Source of the DNA: Mesoaciditogaceae bacterium | Lineage (GTDB): Bacteria; Thermotogota; Thermotogae; Mesoaciditogales; Mesoaciditogaceae | Direction of reading: 5' to 3' | Length of the DNA: 10,513 nucleotides | Assembly (NCBI GenBank): GCA_015486145.1 | Contig: WFSH01000119.1 | Span: 1 to 10,513, forward strand | The notes under the pieces: model-generated | What the model saw: only the letters and a program-made list of their open reading frames with translations | Told to the model about the DNA's origin: nothing | Database searches by the model: none | Program-made: the position numbers and the translations under genes | In this document: positions 7,303-10,513 of the stretch, piece by piece | Layout: the number at the start of each line of letters is the position of its first letter | How positions within the stretch are numbered: the first letter of the stretch is position 1

Positions 7303-7330
7303 TAACGCTAAAAAAATAAAATAGCGTCAT
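7302..7330 (-). repeat. Imperfect hairpin after the regulator stop codon
   Basis: ACGCTA (7305-7310) pairs with TAGCGT (7322-7327) across an A/T loop, and after one mismatch two further pairs extend the stem. It begins immediately after the regulator's stop and abuts the operator. The stem is short and no T-run follows on the minus strand, so it is only a possible weak terminator. Confidence 0.3.
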
Positions 7331-8362
7331 TTATAAAATCTTATCAATAATCTCACTTAAGCGTTTTTTCAACTTCTTCCTATCGACACTGTAAAAAATC
7401 TTGTTTCCATCCATTCTTATGTCAACAATGTTGTGAGTACACAGTACATTCATATGGTGAGAAATGGTCGCTTTTGTGAGGCCAAGTAAGTTGGCAATTT
7501 CTGGATTTCTACATTCCTTCCCAGATAAAAGCTTAATTATTTTCAATCTGCTCTCATCAGCTATAATTTTTAGAAGTCTGAGAGCTTCTGTTTGTGGATC
7601 AAGATTTTCCACTATCATATTCAAATAATCAAATCCTGCAACGATCCAACGTTTATTGCCTTTTCTTTCTTTCCATGCGATAACTTCTTTTCTCATGAAA
7701 CATGAAATAGATACGAGAAGAGTCTCAACATTTTCTTTTGAAAACAGTCCGGTGAGAAGGCGTTGGGCAAAATCGTTTTCATATTTTCTTAGCACGGTTT
7801 CAAAATTCTTCTCAAATACGTTGGCACGTTCATTCACATACTTCTCAATCTTTTTGAAATTATTTTCGTAGTGCCACTTGAATATTTTCAACAAATCCTC
7901 CTTGTATTCTTTGGTATTCAAAAAAAACTGGAGGATATCCCACTTGTTTTGCTTAGAAAATTCAAAATTTGTGTTGATGAATCTTGCCAAATTGCCTGGG
8001 TTGTCAAAAATTTCCCTGTCAAAATCCACTTCCTCAATTTCACACATATTTTCAATAATCTTGTGGGCAAATTTGCTTTCAGAATATCTTTGGAATTGTT
8101 CAATGAAGTGGGAGATAGAAGACGATTTATATTCGAAGACAAAAGAAAGCAGAAAAATCTCCAATCCTTCTGAAAAAATTGATCCATTCTCGAAATAAAA
8201 TCTATCTTCTTCAATCAATGGTATTAGTGTGTTCTCAACTGTTTTTTGCCATTCTCTTATATAAACATCGTCGATTTCTCTTTGCATTGCAACAGAGAAA
8301 AGACTCTCAACAAAATCAAAATTCAGATTATGAATGAGTTGAAGCATGTTTGATTGATTCAT
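7331..8362 (-). CDS. ArsR-type winged-helix regulator with a large N-terminal domain
   Basis: A 343-residue protein. Roughly the last 85 residues are an ArsR-type winged helix: a scaffold LRLLKIIADESRLKIIKLLS, a recognition region IANLLGLTKATISHHMNVL, and a wing GNKIFYSV. The first ~255 residues are helical, charged and not recognised by me. They make the protein about three times the usual ArsR length (~100 residues), so this is a one-component regulator with its own sensor or dimer domain. The classic ArsR metal site (CVC in the recognition-helix region) is absent, so arsenic or metal sensing is unlikely. ATG 8362 is preferred over GTG 8371 because the GTG is part of the GAGGTG ribosome site six bases before the ATG. 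Palindromes at its own promoter and at the MFS gene suggest autoregulation and control of the exporter. Confidence 0.85.
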   Translation of the reverse strand: MNQSNMLQLIHNLNFDFVESLFSVAMQREIDDVYIREWQKTVENTLIPLIEEDRFYFENGSIFSEGLEIFLLSFVFEYKSSSISHFIEQFQRYSESKFAHKIIENMCEIEEVDFDREIFDNPGNLARFINTNFEFSKQNKWDILQFFLNTKEYKEDLLKIFKWHYENNFKKIEKYVNERANVFEKNFETVLRKYENDFAQRLLTGLFSKENVETLLVSISCFMRKEVIAWKERKGNKRWIVAGFDYLNMIVENLDPQTEALRLLKIIADESRLKIIKLLSGKECRNPEIANLLGLTKATISHHMNVLCTHNIVDIRMDGNKIFYSVDRKKLKKRLSEIIDKIL

Positions 8363-8373
8363 AACATTCACCT

Positions 8374-8393
8374 CGTTAGATATGTATCTAACG
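8374..8393. promoter_or_regulatory. Palindromic operator at the regulator promoter
   Basis: CGTTAGAT-ATGT-ATCTAACG has 8-base perfect arms. It starts one base past the -10 box of the regulator promoter and ends at the ribosome site, so bound protein would block transcription. This position is the classic one for autorepression. The same 7-base arms occur at 7284-7301 before the MFS gene. Confidence 0.8.
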
Positions 8394-8394
8394 A

Positions 8395-8423
8395 ATTATA
8401 CCACAGAAAATCAAAAAGTTAAA
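8395..8423 (-). promoter_or_regulatory. Promoter of the regulator gene
   Basis: On the minus strand a perfect TATAAT (8395-8400) is preceded, after 17 bases, by TTTAAC (8418-8423), a partial match to TTGACA. The -10 box is about 33 bases from the start codon, and the operator lies between the two. Confidence 0.65.
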
Positions 8424-8560
8424 CTGAATAAAAATATTCCATGATGATGTTCTAATGACGGCTCTGCTTGACAAAATCACTCACAATGTCATTGTATGAA
8501 CACAAACGACAAAAGTTGCAGAAGAAAACAAAGCAACAAATTTAAATCCTATTGAAGTGG

Positions 8561-8590
8561 AACAAAAATTTTGGTCTTTGTGGACCAAAA
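8561..8590 (-). terminator. Intrinsic terminator of the permease/peptide operon
   Basis: On the minus strand TTTTGGTC pairs perfectly with GACCAAAA around a 6-base loop (8569-8590), followed by TTTTTGTT. It lies downstream of the ABC permease B gene and the permease remnant and upstream of the regulator promoter, so it separates the two transcription units. No T-run follows on the plus strand. Confidence 0.65.
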
Positions 8591-8620
8591 GCAACATAGA
8601 TTTTTGCATTTTTGATTTTC

Positions 8621-8697
8621 TCACAGCTCACGCGTCGCTGTTTACTACTTACTATTCACAATTTACTGATCGCAACTCACTCATCACCGCTCACTTG
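8621..8697. repeat. Degenerate heptamer tandem array, 11 units
   Basis: Eleven consecutive 7-base units fit TYRCNNN on the plus strand (NNNGYRA on the minus). Most read TCACNNN; the others are TTACNNN or TCGCNNN. The first T and the fourth C never change, and the last three bases differ from unit to unit. The array ends exactly at both edges where the pattern stops. It lies between the permease remnant and the terminator. Function is unknown. It is not CRISPR-like. Confidence 0.75.
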
Positions 8698-8733
8698 AGA
8701 TTGTGTCTCTCCTCTCACATAGGAACCATGTTT

Positions 8734-8835
8734 TTAAAATAAAACCCTCACGACCATTTCTTTATCTATATCTATTTTTGAAATGGCAAAATATAAAAGC
8801 ACGGTAGCCCCGATGCCACCAAATGTCAAGTGGTA
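8734..8835 (-). pseudogene. C-terminal remnant of a third ABC-2 permease
   Basis: This stretch encodes 33 residues and a stop that match the last 31 residues of the complete permease gene at 9756-10433. GGIGATVLLYFAISK corresponds to GGIGVAVLLYFAISK, and the end RVLF to RVLL; roughly two thirds of positions are identical by eye. A two-codon insertion comes from a duplicated ATAGAT. Upstream the frame is closed by TAA at 8836-8838, and the body of the gene is missing. Even the bases after the stop match (TAAAAACATGG on the minus strand). It is a relic of a duplicated permease gene or cassette, with no function expected. Confidence 0.85.
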
Positions 8836-8854
8836 TTAGGAGGCAAGAGGTTAT

Positions 8855-9523
8855 TCATTTGAAATCATCGCCTTTTCTCCATTTTCTATACACTTTTAAA
8901 GTGACAAAGTACAGCATCAAACCTGTACTTGCCATTATCAACGTTGAAGCGGTGAACGGTAAGCCGTTTAAGTTTAAAGGTTTGTTATAAGATTGCACAA
9001 CGGCTAAAGCAAGAGTGATGATCAATGCAATTTGAAAAGTTTTTTTGTTCTGAATAAAAATGTAGAGTAATCCAAGAAGTTCTATGATGGCCAATCCAAA
9101 TAAGGGAATGATCACAAAAGAAGTCAAAATCGTTTGTATGGAGATCTTTTCATTGAAAATCCTCAATATCATCCACATGATGAACAATCCAGATGACTCG
9201 AATAAATACGAGAGCATAAAAATTGTAAACAGTTTGGAGAGGAACATCTTTTTTTCATTTGGTGAAGATGACGATGAACTAAGAGAGTCGTCGTTTCTTT
9301 TGCCAGAAAATATTGCAAAAAGCTCTCCAAATAAAACAACAAAGCTAATCATGAAAAGCATAACCGCACAAGAAGTAAATGACGATTGTATCGTTGCAAA
9401 AGTTCTCGGCTTGTCTTCGATTGGCCATAGGGTAAACACGATCAAGCCCATGAAAAGAAAAGCCAAATATGTGATCTTTCTTTTTAAGATCGTTTTCACA
9501 TTTTTTGAAATCATGTCAATCAT
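8855..9523 (-). CDS. ABC-2 type permease B
   Basis: A 222-residue protein with six hydrophobic segments near 17-33, 48-73, 99-122, 131-157, 163-178 and 191-209. It is a distant paralogue of permease A: IIELLGLLYIFIQNK matches ITETIGLLYLLIAK, and the loop after helix 2 starts with an R-N-D motif in both. ATG 9523 is chosen because AGGTGA lies seven bases upstream; an ATG at 9547 would sit before that ribosome site. The loop between helices 2 and 3 has a run of six Ser (residues 82-87) encoded by mixed codons. An ATPase gene with two dissimilar permeases matches LanFEG-type immunity exporters and other two-permease ABC-2 systems. The 36-aa peptide gene directly upstream makes peptide export or self-protection plausible, but this is inference. 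Confidence 0.8.
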   Translation of the reverse strand: MIDMISKNVKTILKRKITYLAFLFMGLIVFTLWPIEDKPRTFATIQSSFTSCAVMLFMISFVVLFGELFAIFSGKRNDDSLSSSSSSPNEKKMFLSKLFTIFMLSYLFESSGLFIMWMILRIFNEKISIQTILTSFVIIPLFGLAIIELLGLLYIFIQNKKTFQIALIITLALAVVQSYNKPLNLNGLPFTASTLIMASTGLMLYFVTLKVYRKWRKGDDFK

Positions 9524-9565
9524 ATTTTTATCACCTTTCTTGAACATTTTTTATTTAAACAAGAA

Positions 9566-9582
9566 AATTTCTACAGGAAATT
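9566..9582 (-). terminator. Possible weak attenuator between peptide 3 and permease B
   Basis: On the minus strand AATTTC and GAAATT form a 6-base AU-only-closing stem around CTGTA, followed by the loosely T-rich TTCTTGTTT. Such an element after a small peptide gene could let the peptide be expressed more than the permease. The stem is weak. Confidence 0.25.
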
Positions 9583-9602
9583 CGTCTACCTTACTTCAAT
9601 TG

Positions 9603-9713
9603 TCAAAGTGTTTCTGCACATCCACCCGCGATACAAGCACTTGTACACCCTCCAACACAGATCATATCACAAGCAGTTCCCGTAGTTTTAGAATGTTGAT
9701 TAACGATTTCCAT
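9603..9713 (-). CDS. 36-aa Cys-repeat peptide (subtilosin/TM1316-like precursor candidate)
   Basis: A 36-residue gene with an excellent ribosome site (AAAAAAGGAG, seven bases before the ATG at 9713). It starts MEIVNQHSKTTGTA and then holds five Cys (15, 19, 23, 27, 32) in the pattern CX3CX3CX3CX4C, separated by small residues (Gly, Ala, Ser, Thr), and ends AETL. The pattern resembles rSAM-modified CXXX-repeat peptides and, in size and Cys-rich character, subtilosin and T. maritima TM1316. There is no signal peptide. The first ~14 residues could be the leader; its ME-I/V-N opening loosely recalls MEYIN in the two left-hand peptides. It lies 42 bases after permease A and 79 before permease B, in one operon. 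No maturase is next to it in this window; one may lie beyond the contig end, or the left-hand pair may serve it. Confidence 0.75.
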   Translation of the reverse strand: MEIVNQHSKTTGTACDMICVGGCTSACIAGGCAETL

Positions 9714-9755
9714 CTTAAATCTCCTTTTTTATTGGACTTTCCACTTGCCATGTTT

Positions 9756-10433
9756 TTAAAGCAAAACTCTCATTACTCTCTCTTTATCCATTTTTGAAAT
9801 AGCAAAATACAAAAGCACAGCAACTCCAATACCCCCAATTGTCCAGATGAATGGGAAGCGAGGCATTCTCAGCGGGTGGCTGAGGAATTTCATGGATGAG
9901 ACTATCAGGAACAACATGGTTATCATTTGAACATATTGGATCTTTGCGATGAGGAGATAGAGCAATCCTATCGTTTCCGTTATCACGAATCCCCAAATTG
10001 GAATCGTCACTAAAGCTGTTAAACTCGTCTGAATATTCGGAAGAGGCGCCTTTTCGTAAAGGATGAAGATCATGAAGGATACAAAAGATACCACTGTGAA
10101 TACGTACGTGATCGTGAAAGTGATCACCGATTTGGCGAAGAAGATGTCTTTGATGGTCAGAGGCCCGGCCAACAGGGAGGAAAGCGTAAAATCGTTTCTT
10201 TCATTTCGGAAGATGACACCGCTTATGAACATGACTCCAAGGATGAATATTACAGCTATGGATGAGAGAAAGAGAAAATTGAAAATCACTCCGAGATTCG
10301 AATTTTTCCCTTTTGCAAAGAACAACGTGTTGGCAACGACCATATATACTACCACGGCAGTCATATAGAGCAACAACTTCTTTCGTAAAATGTATCGCAT
10401 ATCTTTCCATATCATCGCTTTGATCTCGTTCAT
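9756..10433 (-). CDS. ABC-2 type permease A
   Basis: A 225-residue protein with hydrophobic segments near 21-40, 48-75, 101-126, 136-163, 167-182 and 195-213. It has a cytoplasmic N-terminus rich in Lys/Arg and a basic loop RNERND after helix 2. The overall shape is that of ABC-2/CcmB-like permeases. ATG 10433 overlaps the stop of the upstream ATPase gene (ATGA) and has AGGAAG seven bases before it. The same protein's C-terminus is repeated in the broken copy at 8734-8835. It probably forms an asymmetric exporter with permease B and the ATPase. Cargo is unknown; the neighbouring Cys-repeat peptide is the best candidate. Confidence 0.85.
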   Translation of the reverse strand: MNEIKAMIWKDMRYILRKKLLLYMTAVVVYMVVANTLFFAKGKNSNLGVIFNFLFLSSIAVIFILGVMFISGVIFRNERNDFTLSSLLAGPLTIKDIFFAKSVITFTITYVFTVVSFVSFMIFILYEKAPLPNIQTSLTALVTIPIWGFVITETIGLLYLLIAKIQYVQMITMLFLIVSSMKFLSHPLRMPRFPFIWTIGGIGVAVLLYFAISKMDKERVMRVLL

Positions 10434-10496
10434 TCTTCATCTTCCTTGATTATTCGGGCGTACAGATCCTCGAGGTTTACGCGTTCTTCTTCGACC
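10430..10496 (-). CDS. ABC transporter ATPase, C-terminal end only
   Basis: Only the last 21 residues are visible, VEEERVNLEDLYARIIKEDE plus a final E, ending in a TGA that overlaps the permease A start. The SLEDLY-like acidic end just before an ABC-2 permease is what ABC-2 ATPases usually show. No Walker motifs are in the window because the contig ends. The frame continues through the last 17 bases, but those are adapter, so the codons beyond 10496 are not genomic. Confidence 0.65.
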
Positions 10497-10513
10497 CTGT
10501 CTCTTATACACAT
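10497..10513. other. Nextera/Tn5 mosaic-end adapter sequence (artefact)
   Basis: The window ends with CTGTCTCTTATACACAT, a 17-base exact match to the transposase mosaic end used in Nextera libraries. It marks read-through adapter at the end of an assembled contig, not biology. Confidence 0.93.

Noticed and set aside
7284..7320. Defined -35/-10 promoter for the MFS gene
   Set aside because: Several AT-rich hexamers (TAAAAT, TATATC) are near the operator, but none has a convincing -35 partner at 16-18 bases.
8621..8697. CRISPR array
   Set aside because: Units are 7 bases with 3-base variable parts and no 24-37 base repeats; no cas genes are present.
8557..8742. 61-codon plus-strand ORF starting MEQKFWSLW
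   Set aside because: It spans the terminator hairpin, the heptamer array and the permease remnant; its Ser/Thr/His-rich translation simply reflects the TCAC repeats.
9084..9797. Open frame of 237 codons on the plus strand
   Set aside because: It runs antisense through permease B, the 36-aa peptide and the end of permease A, all of which have better starts and family features.

Overview
Organism and contig. The DNA is AT-rich, uses AGA/AGG for arginine and ATA for isoleucine heavily, and carries tightly overlapping genes with GGAG/AGGTG ribosome sites. It also has a radical-SAM peptide-maturase locus with tiny Cys-rich genes, ABC-2 transporters and toxin-antitoxin genes, resembling (from memory) the Thermotoga maritima TM1298-TM1336 region, which includes the TM1315-TM1319 operon and its subtilosin-like 31-residue peptide TM1316. 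A thermophile of the Thermotogota is the best guess; a thermophilic Firmicute is possible. The last 17 bases (10497-10513) match the Nextera/Tn5 mosaic-end adapter, so the window ends at a draft-assembly contig edge with untrimmed adapter. The first gene also runs off the left edge.

Left third (1-4845, + strand). This is one compact operon that looks like a RiPP (ribosomally made, modified peptide) cluster. It holds two radical SAM/SPASM maturases with a 4-base overlap, two small Cys-rich precursor-like genes (54 and 58 aa, at 2714-2878 and 2901-3077), an ABC ATPase and an ABC-2 permease. The two small genes share an almost identical leader (MEYINEPVDVG) and a conserved tail around WCIE, with a completely different Cys-rich middle.

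Middle (4870-8423, - strand). Here lie an overlapping MntA/HepT toxin-antitoxin pair, an unrecognised ORF broken by a TAG codon, an MFS efflux-type permease, and an ArsR-type regulator with a large N-terminal domain. Two near-identical palindromes (GTTAGAT-N4-ATCTAAC) lie upstream of the MFS gene and immediately after the -10 box of the regulator. This predicts that the regulator controls itself and the exporter.

Right third (8560-10513, - strand). Reading leftward there are the tail of an ABC ATPase, ABC-2 permease A, a 36-aa peptide gene with five Cys in a CX3CX3CX3CX4C pattern, and a second related permease B. After these come the broken C-terminal end of a third, permease A-like gene, an 11-unit degenerate heptamer array, and an intrinsic terminator. 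ATPase plus two permeases recalls self-immunity exporters of the LanFEG kind.

How it may work together. The window combines two kinds of Cys-rich peptide gene, maturases for at least one kind, two separate ABC systems, a regulated drug-type exporter and a toxin-antitoxin pair. The inference is a peptide production, export and immunity island. No leader peptidase gene, tRNA, rRNA, CRISPR array or insertion sequence was seen. The stretch 8424-8565 between the regulator promoter and the terminator has no gene I can support.
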